Positions 11,265-21,475 of a stretch of DNA of 60,121 bases are shown here, piece after piece (within the stretch, counting starts at the first letter, position 1; each line of letters starts with the position of its first letter). Made by a program: the position numbers and the translations under genes. The notes beneath the pieces were generated by a model. The model made no database searches. It worked only from the letters and a program-made list of their open reading frames with translations, and had not been told where the DNA came from. Source of the stretch: Hofstenia miamia (taxonomy: Eukaryota; Xenacoelomorpha; Acoela; Hofsteniidae); assembly GCA_900660155.1 (NCBI GenBank), contig CABFPE010000732.1, positions 314,752-374,872 on the forward strand, in the 5' to 3' direction.

Positions 11265-11271
11265 TCCTTTT
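11222..11271. repeat. (TA)n microsatellite, 50 bp
   Basis: Uninterrupted AT dinucleotides, with a shorter run at 11196-11208. A second array (11709-11729) lies on the other side of the mariner-like fragment. Confidence 0.95.
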
Positions 11272-11283
11272 GATAATATATTG

Positions 11284-11556
11284 CTAATAAAAAATATTGG
11301 AATAAACATCTTGCAATACACTTATATATATAATTTCTTCCTTCTTGGCTTCATGAAGTTTTGGTGCACCAACTCGTAATGCATCATGTACACTTCCAGT
11401 TTCTTTGAATTTCTTATACAAACTACGCATAGTATTGTGAGAAGGAGGTTTATTATTTATATCAATCTTCCATTTTCGTTCAACAAGTATGGGTGATTCT
11501 TCAAACTTAGCCATATGAATGACAATAAAAATACGTTCATCAATTGTAAGAGTCAT
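11284..11556 (-). pseudogene. Tc1/mariner-type transposase N-terminal HTH fragment
   Basis: About 90 codons on the minus strand. The blocks 'DERIFIVIHMAKFEESP', 'NNKPPSHNTMRSLYKKFKET' and 'GSVHDALRVGAP' match the N-terminal helix-turn-helix found in many mariner/Tc-like proteins (family pattern e.i.iV..y......v.R.F......PP...tI..l..kF.etGsV.d....GrP). The DDE catalytic domain is absent, so only the DNA-binding half survives. The fragment lies between two (TA)n arrays; this superfamily inserts at TA dinucleotides. Confidence 0.65.
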
Positions 11557-11708
11557 TTTAAACTAAATAGAACAATTAATGAATAATATTTCATATACAC
11601 ATAAAATAATAATAAATACTGATAACAAAAATGACAGTTCAAAGTCAAAAAGTCATGTGTGAACAGCACTATAAGAAATGGAAATAGCTAAGTGACTTAT
11701 GAATCACC

Positions 11709-11729
11709 ATATATATATATATATATATA
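11709..11729. repeat. (TA)n microsatellite, 21 bp
   Basis: Ten TA repeats on the outer side of the mariner-like fragment. Confidence 0.9.
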
Positions 11730-12323
11730 GCTAAGGATTTTCTAACATGAATCAAGGCGTACCAAAGACGCCTTGCATGAATCGATGATATAATATGGTA
11801 CAAAGGATTTAGTAAATACAGAACTATAATGTCTAAAACTGTGAGACTCCTTTTGTACTCTAAATAGGCGTTTTAATAAACTTTTACCTAAGACAACAAT
11901 ATATTTGGATGCATGCTTATATTGCTGTACGCTCTTGTATAGTACTCTATATGTAATACCAGGATGTCCAGGGACTATAGGACTGAAAAGTTAGTGTGAG
12001 ATTACAATTTTTATCAATAACGAACACATAATTAAGATTAATTTCTGCTACTGAGATGCAAACAAAGAGCATATTGAGGATAAAGAAGCCAAAAAGGCGT
12101 TTAGAGTTTTAACACTTGAAGTGCGGAATGGCTCAATTGACTTGAAGTTGTAAAATTTTAGCAAAGAAATGAAAATCATGGAAATAGATAGTTCATCATA
12201 ATGTTCAGAAATTTATCTTAGCAACAAAAAAATCTTTGTCTGTGGCCATGGCCACATAACACTAATTTCTGATGTGAATATAATTGCATGAAAAATTTGT
12301 TTTTCCAAGTGATTCACTTTTAG
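11730..12323. other. Presumed intron or intergenic sequence 5' of receptor exon
   Basis: No supported coding sequence. The last bases (tgattcactttta then AG) look like a polypyrimidine-AG acceptor before 12324. A short stretch near 12105 (LTLEVRNGSIDL) superficially recalls the FGSW region of nicotinic receptors but is stopped at once. Confidence 0.4.
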
Positions 12324-12650
12324 GCAATGTTCCAAGATGTAAATGGTTGGGAACTTTTAGCAGTGGATTCCGTTCAGTTTGAGGGTTATAGAAGATTTGA
12401 ATCAGAGTCTACTATGAGTGTTTTAATAGTTTGTATAGATATTTCAAGAAATCCTATGGATCCGTTTTTGACTATTCTATGTCCAACATTTTTGATAAGC
12501 ATGCTTTCCTTACTAACGTTTTTGCTGCCAAACGAATCTGGAGACAAGCTGGAATTTGGAGTTACAGTTTTCTTAACGTTGTGCGTTAATGCATTAGTGA
12601 TTAAGGAAGCAATACCTTCGAAGACTACCCACGTACCAATAATCACGCAA
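12324..12650 (+). CDS. Nicotinic-receptor-like Cys-loop channel subunit, internal exon (partial)
   Basis: This exon encodes about 109 residues from the end of the ligand-binding domain through TM1, TM2 and the start of the TM2-TM3 loop. Visible landmarks are 'NGWELLAV' (receptor NGEWdLv.v), 'SRNPMDPF' before TM1 (R.P.fy), TM1 'LTILCPTFLISMLSLLTFLLP', then 'ESGDKLEFGVTVFL' for TM2 and 'IPSKTTHVPIITQ' after it. These subunits form pentameric ligand-gated ion channels in the plasma membrane. The exon is bounded by an AG acceptor (12322-12323) and a GTATAT donor (12651), leaving a phase-0 end. In TM2 the conserved Leu is kept at 9', but position 2' is Glu and -1' is Asp. No neighbouring exon was found, so it is either part of a gene with very long introns or an orphan exon. 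Confidence 0.75.
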
Positions 12651-13170
12651 GTATATCTCATTCATTTTAGTTTATTGCTTACTTAAACTATTTCAATCTT
12701 TATGTACATGGAAACTGTAATGGATAACAAAACTAATGAAATTAAAATAACTTTCCTTAAATGCTCAATTCGCAAAATTGTGATTTATTTTTCAATATCT
12801 AAATATAAATAAGATTCTTTTTCGTATGCATAGAAAAATCTATTCCATCATGTAACTTACTATTGTAGTGCAAATCAATTTTTAATGAAGCTATAGCAAA
12901 CTAATCATATCTCTACACTGTCTAATGAAACCATATAGGAAATTTGAATTTGTATTCCAACAAGCTGGTTTTTGACATGTTTGATGTCTTGGATCGGGTT
13001 TTGTTTTCTTTACCGGATAATTTACATAGATCATCTTTCTTTTATATTCCGCAAATTTTAGAATATGCCTACGACTAAAAGTTGAGAGTTATATTGACTG
13101 AGGCAACAATACTGCATGAATCTATCAAACAATGGGGCAAACTTTGACGAGGGGTATTGGCAAGTTACAT
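12651..13170. other. Presumed intron sequence 3' of receptor exon
   Basis: No exon for TM3 or TM4 is recognisable. AT-rich with stops in all frames. Confidence 0.4.
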
Positions 13171-13935
13171 TCATTTACCCAGCTCATTATATATATGCTT
13201 TTTCAAAATTACTTTAATTGCCATTATTGGACTTAGTGCTGATCCCATTGCCATTCCTTCAATTTGGTTATAAATTTTATTACTAAAGAGGAATGGAGTA
13301 TTAAGACAACACATATTTAGTAATTTACGCAGTATTTCATGACTAATTGAAATTTGTTCTTCTGGAATAAGCTTTATGATGTGATAAATGAACATCATTG
13401 AAAGTAATTTTGAAAAAGCATCTATAACCAAGCCACAGTGTTTTTTTAGATATTGCGATGATGTGCAATATTTAAAGGAAAAGATGAAGCAAACAATTTT
13501 TTAAAATATCTCATTAGTCATCGTAAGGATATTTAATTCACCAAGGAATGTCAAGTAAGCGACAAATTAAATTTTCTCGATGTGTTCGTACACAATTTTA
13601 CTAAGAAATACAAAACTAGTTGGAACATAAAGGCAAATTCTGGATTATACATTCCTTACCATTCAAATTGTAACAAAGCATACGAAATAAATACAATCAA
13701 AACTTTGCTTAAGAGCTAAACTTACATCCTCAAATTACAATTTATATTGCAATAACAATGAAGACAATAAAATAGAAAAGCTTGATGAAACCAAGATCAA
13801 TGTATATTTAAAGCTTCCTTATGTATGTAACCAAATTCAAAGTTTAAAGAAGAGAATAACTATGAACAGAAATTTAAAATGGACAAAGATCGTTCCTATA
13901 TTTACATCTTATAAAACTAAAGATATGTTCCAAAG
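13171..13935. pseudogene. Penelope-like element RT fragment with internal inversion
   Basis: Two adjoining pieces of one reverse transcriptase face opposite ways. The minus-strand piece (13431 to 13171) holds the palm block ending 'IYNQIEGMAMGSALSPIMA', typical of Penelope-like RTs (..G.aMGSplsp..A). The plus-strand piece (13440 to 13935) continues with the catalytic box as 'RYCDDVQ', then 'KLNFLDVFVHN' and a thumb block 'INVYLKLPYVCNQIQSLKK' and 'PIFTSYKTKDMF'. The natural order is first piece then second, so the first has been flipped in place. Stops occur in the second piece. No GIY-YIG endonuclease is visible; the sequence runs into (TA)n and the 1000-N gap. Confidence 0.7.
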
Positions 13936-13973
13936 AATTTAGTTTCCTACGTTGTCTACAATTATAAATGTGA

Positions 13974-13995
13974 TTATATATATATATATATATAT
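13974..13995. repeat. (TA)n microsatellite at gap edge
   Basis: TA repeat immediately before the first 1000-N gap; assembly may have broken on the repeat. Confidence 0.85.
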
Positions 13996-13998
13996 GTA

Positions 13999-14998
13999 NN
14001 NNNNNNNNNNNNNNNNNNNNNNNNNNNNNNNNNNNNNNNNNNNNNNNNNNNNNNNNNNNNNNNNNNNNNNNNNNNNNNNNNNNNNNNNNNNNNNNNNNNN
14101 NNNNNNNNNNNNNNNNNNNNNNNNNNNNNNNNNNNNNNNNNNNNNNNNNNNNNNNNNNNNNNNNNNNNNNNNNNNNNNNNNNNNNNNNNNNNNNNNNNNN
14201 NNNNNNNNNNNNNNNNNNNNNNNNNNNNNNNNNNNNNNNNNNNNNNNNNNNNNNNNNNNNNNNNNNNNNNNNNNNNNNNNNNNNNNNNNNNNNNNNNNNN
14301 NNNNNNNNNNNNNNNNNNNNNNNNNNNNNNNNNNNNNNNNNNNNNNNNNNNNNNNNNNNNNNNNNNNNNNNNNNNNNNNNNNNNNNNNNNNNNNNNNNNN
14401 NNNNNNNNNNNNNNNNNNNNNNNNNNNNNNNNNNNNNNNNNNNNNNNNNNNNNNNNNNNNNNNNNNNNNNNNNNNNNNNNNNNNNNNNNNNNNNNNNNNN
14501 NNNNNNNNNNNNNNNNNNNNNNNNNNNNNNNNNNNNNNNNNNNNNNNNNNNNNNNNNNNNNNNNNNNNNNNNNNNNNNNNNNNNNNNNNNNNNNNNNNNN
14601 NNNNNNNNNNNNNNNNNNNNNNNNNNNNNNNNNNNNNNNNNNNNNNNNNNNNNNNNNNNNNNNNNNNNNNNNNNNNNNNNNNNNNNNNNNNNNNNNNNNN
14701 NNNNNNNNNNNNNNNNNNNNNNNNNNNNNNNNNNNNNNNNNNNNNNNNNNNNNNNNNNNNNNNNNNNNNNNNNNNNNNNNNNNNNNNNNNNNNNNNNNNN
14801 NNNNNNNNNNNNNNNNNNNNNNNNNNNNNNNNNNNNNNNNNNNNNNNNNNNNNNNNNNNNNNNNNNNNNNNNNNNNNNNNNNNNNNNNNNNNNNNNNNNN
14901 NNNNNNNNNNNNNNNNNNNNNNNNNNNNNNNNNNNNNNNNNNNNNNNNNNNNNNNNNNNNNNNNNNNNNNNNNNNNNNNNNNNNNNNNNNNNNNNNNN
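13999..14998. other. Assembly gap, exactly 1000 N
   Basis: The identical length of all three large N runs shows a placeholder, so true distances across them are unknown. Apparent open frames through the N run are artefacts. Confidence 0.98.
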
Positions 14999-15229
14999 AA
15001 ATTTTTAATATTTAAGGACACTGATTAATAGCTGTTCTTGAACAATAATAATTTATTGTACAAATATTTGTGATCTTGGACTTCATATTGATAATAATCT
15101 AAAATGAATTAAAGACTTAGATATAGAACTATTAAGGTCATTCGAAATACTAAAATATTTCAGATGAACTATTCCATTTAATGCTACTGAGAATTAAAAT
15201 TCAATCTTTCCAAATGTCGCATACCTTCT

Positions 15230-15965
15230 GTTTTAATTTACTTCTCTTCATGTTGGTTTCCTAAAACAACATATGCAAAAAAACCGAAAAGTTTCAACCC
15301 ATAGTATTGAAATGCATCACAGGTGCTCATTGTTATAAATATAACTTATTGACCTTTAATACCTGTCAAAATACTTTAAGAGAACGTACAGCTCAAGTAA
15401 AGAAAGTGACCACTTTTCAAAGAAAAATGATTTTATCTAAAGTTACTAGATGGCACTGGTTCAATGAATGACTAAAAATATTGCCAAATACTCAAGGAAT
15501 TTGTACCATACGCAACCTGCTTATATCCCGATTCATGGATCTTAGAACAAGATGGAACAACCCCTCATACCTCAAAATCGACAAAAAAAATTTAAAATTA
15601 TGACATTTAAGTTATGCAATAGCCATCAAATTCGCCATATTTAGTACCCATTGAGAACGGTTGGCAGATTCTGAAGTATTTAGTCGAGAAAAAAATCACA
15701 CAAATCTGAAAGAATTAAAGAGTTACATCCTTGAATCCCAACACCAAATAACTCAAGAATTTAGAGTCGTTTAATGGATTCAGTTTCAAGACGCTTATCT
15801 GCGTGTCACTCTTTGCATTGCAAACTTGTCCAATAACTTTGTCTCCAGGTTACAAGCTGAGACAATTAAATTTTAAAATATATTTTATAAGCCTCTATTT
15901 GTCCTTCGTTTGTTATCGAAAATGTATTTATAATGTGGCCACTTTTTTAATTGAGCTCTGCTTTG
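15230..15965 (+). pseudogene. Tc1/mariner-like transposase relic, copy A
   Basis: A decayed DDE transposase related to copy B at 18900-19620. Readable blocks are 'YPDSWILEQDGTTPHTS' (the second catalytic Asp in the QD...PHTS motif) and, after a shift, the SP...VPIEN region with the third acidic residue. It ends with the RLMDSVSRRLSAC-type block (family rl..Sm.rR...c). Frameshifts and stops interrupt all of these. The 3' sequence aatgtatttataatgtggccacttttt is shared with copy B and is probably near the element end, but a clean terminal inverted repeat could not be matched. Sequence from 14999 to 15230 is unassigned. Confidence 0.7.
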
Positions 15966-16639
15966 AATTATTTTTCAGTTGCTGACAATTACTATACTTT
16001 ATACTTTTTCTTGCTTCATCAGGTCTTACTGAAATTCTTTATACATAATGATATTTATTATTATCAATGGTGACTCTAATTATAGTTAGCAACAATGCAA
16101 TTATTTGTAATCTTAAATCAACTAGTATTTTAATTACCAAAGTGTAAAGATATATTGGAACATTCTTGAATTTCCACATTACTGAATATAATTGAGCCCT
16201 AATGGATTCTGATGATTTCCCAAACACCATTAGGATAAATTTATTCTGTACAAATTTTAAATTTTGTTCATATTTATATAAATATACTTTTATTTAAAAA
16301 CGAATACACTTCCATTCAAGATTTAAACACCCTGTTAGGGAATATGTTAAGCTCTTAATCATAATGAGTATGTGTTACTTGTGGACATCTTGATCATAAT
16401 TGATAATTGGCATAATTTATTCTTTTATGAATGATATTATTTTCATTCTATCTGCTTTTTCTGGACTTTATCTTAACAGTCTAGCAAATATTCTGAAACT
16501 CCATCCCCAGACAGATGAACAATATGTTCACTTTGAATCAAATAGGGACTTATATATTTTTATCCATCCAGTTTCAACTAACTCAAATCTTTTCTTCAAA
16601 AGCAATTTTTCAGTTTGAAGATCAGAATAACTTAAAGCA
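15966..16639. other. Unassigned AT-rich sequence
   Basis: Nothing recognisable on either strand; short open stretches at 16039-16230 and 16400-16618 have no family signature. Confidence 0.4.
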
Positions 16640-17122
16640 GGTTTCAGAAAAATATTCTTTTTGTAGAATTTAAGCTGGTATGCATTTGTGAGTACGCATC
16701 CTTTATCCCATCTTTGTATTTCCCTATTATAAATATATCTACCACTGCCACATTAGGCAAGTCAATGAGTTTTATTAAATCAACAACTTCTTCCATATTC
16801 CTTATGTTATGATCCCGACCTGATATTTCTTGTTCAGAAATGCCACAAAATGTAACTTTCTCTGAATAAAGTTATCTTCGTTTCTTTTATCTTTAATTTC
16901 TTTTATCATATTTGTTATTTTAGCTATATCTCACTCTACTATATCTATATGCTTATCACATTTTTTTTCAACTTTTACGATTTCCATTAAACTATATTTT
17001 TGTAAGCACTTTGCTAGTTGTATCAAGTTTTCCTTTTTTCTCCCAGTTGTCACACAGTTGTTACCAAGTTGTCTTTTACAGTTAATAATTGTTCGAATGC
17101 TGCTGATGAGAAGCCTGAACAT
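16640..17122 (-). pseudogene. LINE ORF1-like (coiled-coil plus RRM-like) relic
   Basis: On the minus strand a Lys/Glu-rich stretch ('LMEIVKVEKKCDKHIDIVE', 'MIKEIKDKRNEDN') is followed in another frame by 'KVTFCGISEQE' and 'LPNVAVVDIFIIGKYKDG'. This order recalls ORF1 proteins of LINEs, where a coiled coil precedes a non-canonical RRM (n.vifGi.E......v..v.RlGk). Stops and at least one frameshift are present. The C-terminal CTD is not readable. The identification is by pattern only; another coiled-coil protein remains possible. Confidence 0.4.
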
Positions 17123-18008
17123 TTGTCATTCAGGTGCATTTTGCATTTTTATGATATACATACAAAGATATCAGCTACATTCTTAAGAAGTTTATGCTTT
17201 CATGCAAAGCAGAAATCATTTTATTAGCAAGAGCAATTGACAAATCCAACCACTAAATTTTCCCTAATTAACACGGACCAGGTGTTGGCTGTAGTTATTA
17301 CTAGTATTTAAGAGACAGGGCCAAATAATATAAAGAAAGCCTCTGAAATTGTGGGTAAAGAAATGGCGTTTACAAAGTGACATTAGTCTTCCATATCAAA
17401 GTTATATTCTTGCAGCCTTAGTGGTGTAGTACACTATGTAATATTTAGGGCTATTTTCTAAGGTTATATATATATATATATATAAAGATTACATTGATTA
17501 TTAAAAAAATTGATGTTAATCACAGCTTGATTTGAGAAAGTTCCAAGACGTTAAGTAGTATAAATGAATTGCTGTTTCCCGTTCAAAAAATTATTGATGA
17601 TGATGATAATTTGATTAGAGAAAAATCCACACCGTCAAATCAAATTCGACGTTTTGGATCAGGTTCGGATAGTAAATATTATGATGGGTCGGGTACCTTT
17701 TTACCCCATATTTTCACTATCTAATATATATATATATATATATATATTTCAATTCTATGGGGTGTTTTCATTAGGAATCTGTTGAAATCGTCAATCGATT
17801 TCATTATGCTGAGCAAATGTAAGTGCAACCATGCGCAATTGAAGTCTTCAAATGAAATCAACATGAGGAATAGATGTAAACGCATTCATGCGCTTTTGGA
17901 TTTTCTTGACGAAGAGAGTCACTGATTTGCTCAGTTAAAAACCGGTCCAAATTGTAACAAACATTAGGGAATTGTTCAAAAAACTCTTTGAAATTGCCTA
18001 GAAATAAT
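17123..18008. other. Intergenic, with two (TA)n runs
   Basis: TA arrays at 17465-17484 and 17724-17747. A gatgatgatgat run lies near 17595. A cgggtcgg-type GC-rich patch precedes the second TA array and resembles ends of the hAT-like MITEs, but a partner end was not found. Confidence 0.45.
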
Positions 18009-18118
18009 TTAGAAAATGTTTAATAATGGTTTAGAAAACGTTTAGAAGACGTTTAATAGACGTCTAGAATACGTTTAGAAGATGTCTAGAAGACGTTTAG
18101 AAAACGTTTAAGAGACGT
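18009..18118. repeat. 11-bp minisatellite, 10 units
   Basis: Ten consecutive 11-bp units with consensus YTAGAARACGT and no indels: 18009, 18020, 18031, 18042, 18053, 18064, 18075, 18086, 18097, 18108. Units differ by one to four substitutions. Isolated related motifs (atgtttagaagacgtacc) occur at 18182-18200. Confidence 0.9.
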
Positions 18119-18537
18119 CTTACAATATAATTTGTGAACACTAGATGACATTCAGCAACGTTTAAAAATGGTGTTTGATAATATGTTTAGAAGACGTACC
18201 TTAAGTCGTCTTACAACATGTTATACCATTATAAGAAGGTTATAAAACGTTTTATTGTTTATTGGGCGAATGTGATTAAATTTATTTGTAAACAATTAGT
18301 GGTGCAAAATTAACTTAGGAACACTGATGAGGAAATTGTGATTCATTTGCCAGAAAGAGATTTAAACTAATTAGTGTAAAATGCGATGTGGCATAACTTC
18401 AGAGACAATTTGTGTAATGTTAGAATCGGACAAATGAGTTTGTTGCATAAGAACAAAAGGAAGGATTCAAGTTTAAGTTTAGTATAGAGTTACTTTTTGA
18501 TGATTACATTGTATAAAGAAATAACGAATTTATTGAG

Positions 18538-18596
<59 letters not shown>

Positions 18597-18739
18597 GGCT
18601 AGATATATGGCTAGATTATGTATAAGCTACTATTGAACGAATAGAAAATGCACTTTATGAAGATTCATCCATTTCTGCATGTGATGACATTCCTTCTTTT
18701 ATATAAAATAACGGCCTACCTTTAATTAGCACAACTGTT
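18119..18739. other. Intergenic, with long (TA)n array at 18543-18593
   Basis: No gene seen. A 51-bp TA array lies immediately 5' of the LINE fragment region. Confidence 0.5.
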
Positions 18740-18890
18740 TACTAATTATATTTGGACATACTCAAAACCAACACCTGGCCAAAATCTTGGAAAATAGCAT
18801 ATATAACACCCATTTTAAATTCTGATTTACCAAATTTAGCTTCAAGTTATCATCTTATAAGCAGCATTCCACCGAAAATATTTCTAATTC
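18740..18890 (+). pseudogene. LINE reverse transcriptase N-terminal fragment
   Basis: The block 'WPKSWKIAYITPILNSDLPN' followed by 'ASSYHLISSIPPKIFLILD' matches the start of the jockey/CR1-type reverse transcriptase domain (W..A.I.PI.K.gd......YRPISLLp...Ki.e). It is cut off by the Tc1-like copy B about 50 codons in, so either the transposon inserted here or a deletion joined them. Confidence 0.65.
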
Positions 18891-18899
18891 TTGATATAT

Positions 18900-19620
18900 A
18901 TTTTTTACTTTACTGCTCTTCATGTTGGTTTTGTAACAAAACATATGCAAAAAAGCAGAAAAGTTTCATCCCATAGTATTGAAATGGATCACAGGTGCTC
19001 ACTGTTGTAAATAAAACTTATTGACATTTAATCCCTGCCAAAATACTTTAAAAATACGTATAGCTCAAATAAAAATGTGGCCACTTTTCAAAGAAAAAGG
19101 ATTTTATCTAAAGTTACTACATTGCACTGGTATAATGAATGACTAAAAATATTGCCAAATACTCAAGGAATTTGTACCATACGCAACCTGCTTATATCCC
19201 GATTCATGGATCTTAGAACAAGATGGAGCAACCCCTCATACCTCAAAATCGACAAAAAAAATTTAAAATTATGACATTTAAGTTATGCAATGGCCTCCGA
19301 ATTCGCCATATTTAGTACCCATTGAGAACCGGTTGGCAGATTCTGAAGTATTTCGTCGAGAAAAAATCCCACAAATCTGAAAGAATTAAAGAGTTACATC
19401 CTTGAATCGCAACACCAAATAACTCAAGAATTTAGAGTCCGTTTAATGGATTCAGTTTCAAGACGTTTATCTGCGTGTCGCGCTTTGCATGGCAAACTTG
19501 TCCAATAACTTTGTAACCAGGTTACAATTTGGGACAATTATATTTTTAAATATATTTTATAAGCCTCTATTTGTCTTTCGTTTGTCATTCAAAAATGTGT
19601 TTATAATGTGGCCACTTTTT
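18900..19620 (+). pseudogene. Tc1/mariner-like transposase relic, copy B
   Basis: This copy is slightly better preserved than copy A (15230-15965) and in the same orientation. It shows 'YPDSWILEQDGATPHTS', then 'WPPNSPYLVPIEN' and the terminal 'RLMDSVSRRLSACRALHGK' block. The distance between the second Asp and the Glu is about 33 codons, near the DD34E spacing of the Tc1 group; indels make the exact value unreliable. Stops occur between the motifs, so no transposase is made. Identity to copy A runs through the ttataatgtggccacttttt 3' end. It lies directly after a LINE fragment. Confidence 0.75.
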
Positions 19621-19918
19621 ACTTGAGCTATATAGCGACTTATTATTTTTGTGGAAAATTTCGTATTAAATATATTGATATCAATACAGACATGTATATA
19701 CCATACGGTGAAATTCCATTTCTCATTACAAATAAACATCGTGTTATTACACAGTGGGAATAATGCAGATAAATTATACCTTTATTAATTACATTCATCG
19801 AGAAACTCTGCTTTGATGCTATCCTTCAATCATTTTCAGGCCCTCTTAATAACGTCAGAAAATTTAATGTTTATTGTACTGTCCTATTTATATGACATTC
19901 AGAATTACAGATTGTAAA

Positions 19919-21475
19919 ATGTACGGTAGAACAGCTAAAGACCAAACAAATTTCCTCATTGATTCGAATGACAATAACGATGATATTGCAAATATTACAA
20001 TTCTATCTCCACAAAACAATGGTGATGTTTCTGATGAAAAGGTGCTCCATCAGCTGGGATAGTTCTGGCCCTTTTGAGGTAAATGTCATTTCAAATTACT
20101 CTATAAAATGTAAAGCAAAAATGAAAGTAAATTGTAAAAAGAGCAAAAGTGGTGAACCATTAGTGAACCAATAAAATAGCAATAGAACACCTTACTAATA
20201 TATTGAGAAATGATACTGATCTAATCAAAATTTTTGAAACAATTGTTTGTGATGAAATATGGGAATTTATTAAGGAAGACACAATTAACTATATGCTTGG
20301 CAGAAAAATGATAATGATTTTTAACAACAATTGATGAAATAAAGGCATTTTTTGGGTTTTTATTTATAACTGGATGCCACACCTTGACCAGGGAAAAGGT
20401 TTATTGGGGTCAAATGGAAGATTTTGACTTAAAGAATGCATTTGTCGTAACAGGTTTTGGCAAATTAACAAATACTTCCATGTATCAAAACTAAGGACTC
20501 CAAGGTAAAGCCTCTATATGATAAGTTCAATCAGCAATTCAAAATATTTGATATTCATGATGAATATATATATCTATTGATTAACAAATTGTGAAATACG
20601 TTCACAACTCACCCAAGCAATTTATTAGGAATAAGCAAATTCGTTTTGGCCTCAAGAATTGGTGCGCCTGTGGAGATTCTGGGTTTGGTTACCACATAAA
20701 ACCTTACAGTGGAAAAGAAGAGAGTGATGAGAGCATCAGTTTTGGTAGTCGTGTTGTGTTGCATTTAAGTGAACAGTTGAATTTGAAATAAAGACAGCAA
20801 TGCATTGTAATGGATAATTTTTTCAGCAGTCATAATTTACTATGCCTGCCATCTAAAAAAAATTTCGAGCATTAGGTACAATCCGTGGAAACAGGCCCAA
20901 CAAGTGTCCTTTGCCAGTGACAAATTTATGAAGAACAATTGTAGAGGGGATCATGACATTCATTATGATAGTGTCAATGAAATTAAAATTACAAAGTGGA
21001 TTGACACAAAGGGATTCAGTGGCTTGTAATTAATCACATGTTTTCCATGATGGTAATGTGAAACGCTGGATGAAGGTGGGTGGGAAGTTTTCTAAGAAGG
21101 GCATTACCATGCCTAGCGTTTTTCATGTATATAACAAAGGAATGGGCAGGGTTGATCAAATGGACAATTTTTTCTTGGCGTATAGAAGTTCAATATCATC
21201 TAAAAAGTGGTATTGGTGCCTTGTTACAAATTTGTTTGAGATTGCGCTTAGTAATGCGTGGATTTTACATGGGAATTTTTTTAGGAAGTTTTGATTAACA
21301 TTAATTTAGAAACAACGTTGTTACTTTTTATTTGAAGAGGTCAAAACGTCAACCACCAATATTGGCATGTCACAATATTAGTGGGCTGCTAGCATCACTT
21401 CGATTTGACAATGAAGAGCATTTCATGGAAAGAAGAACTAAGCAAAGCCGTTCATCAAGGAGATTGCTGCAGTAA
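19919..21475 (+). pseudogene. piggyBac-type transposase relic
   Basis: A decayed cut-and-paste transposase of the piggyBac superfamily (TTAA-targeting). In order: an acidic N-terminus (DSNDNNDDIAN), 'IRNKQIRFGLKNWCACGDSG' with 'GSRVVLHL' (family KPir.G.K.w.l.d..tGY...GtrVV..L), 'VMDNFFSSHNLL' (catalytic Asp in DN.FtS) and 'YNKGMGRVDQMDNFFLAYRS' (third catalytic Asp in YNk.MGgVD..D). It continues into 'KKWYWCLVTNLFEIALSNAW'. A basic tail ends at the stop near 21475. Many stops and shifts separate the motifs. Terminal repeats and TTAA duplications were not identified. 19621-19918 upstream is unassigned. Confidence 0.8.

Noticed and set aside
12100..12170. Upstream nicotinic-receptor exon (LTLEVRNGSIDL)
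   Set aside because: Stopped within a few codons, no acceptor or donor in phase, and the resemblance covers only a few residues.
13939..15028. Open frames of about 350-415 residues spanning each N gap
   Set aside because: They exist only because N codons are not stops; the real codons at their ends are TA microsatellite or unrelated sequence.
18009..18118. CRISPR-like array
   Set aside because: Units are 11 bp with no spacers, in an animal genome; it is a minisatellite.
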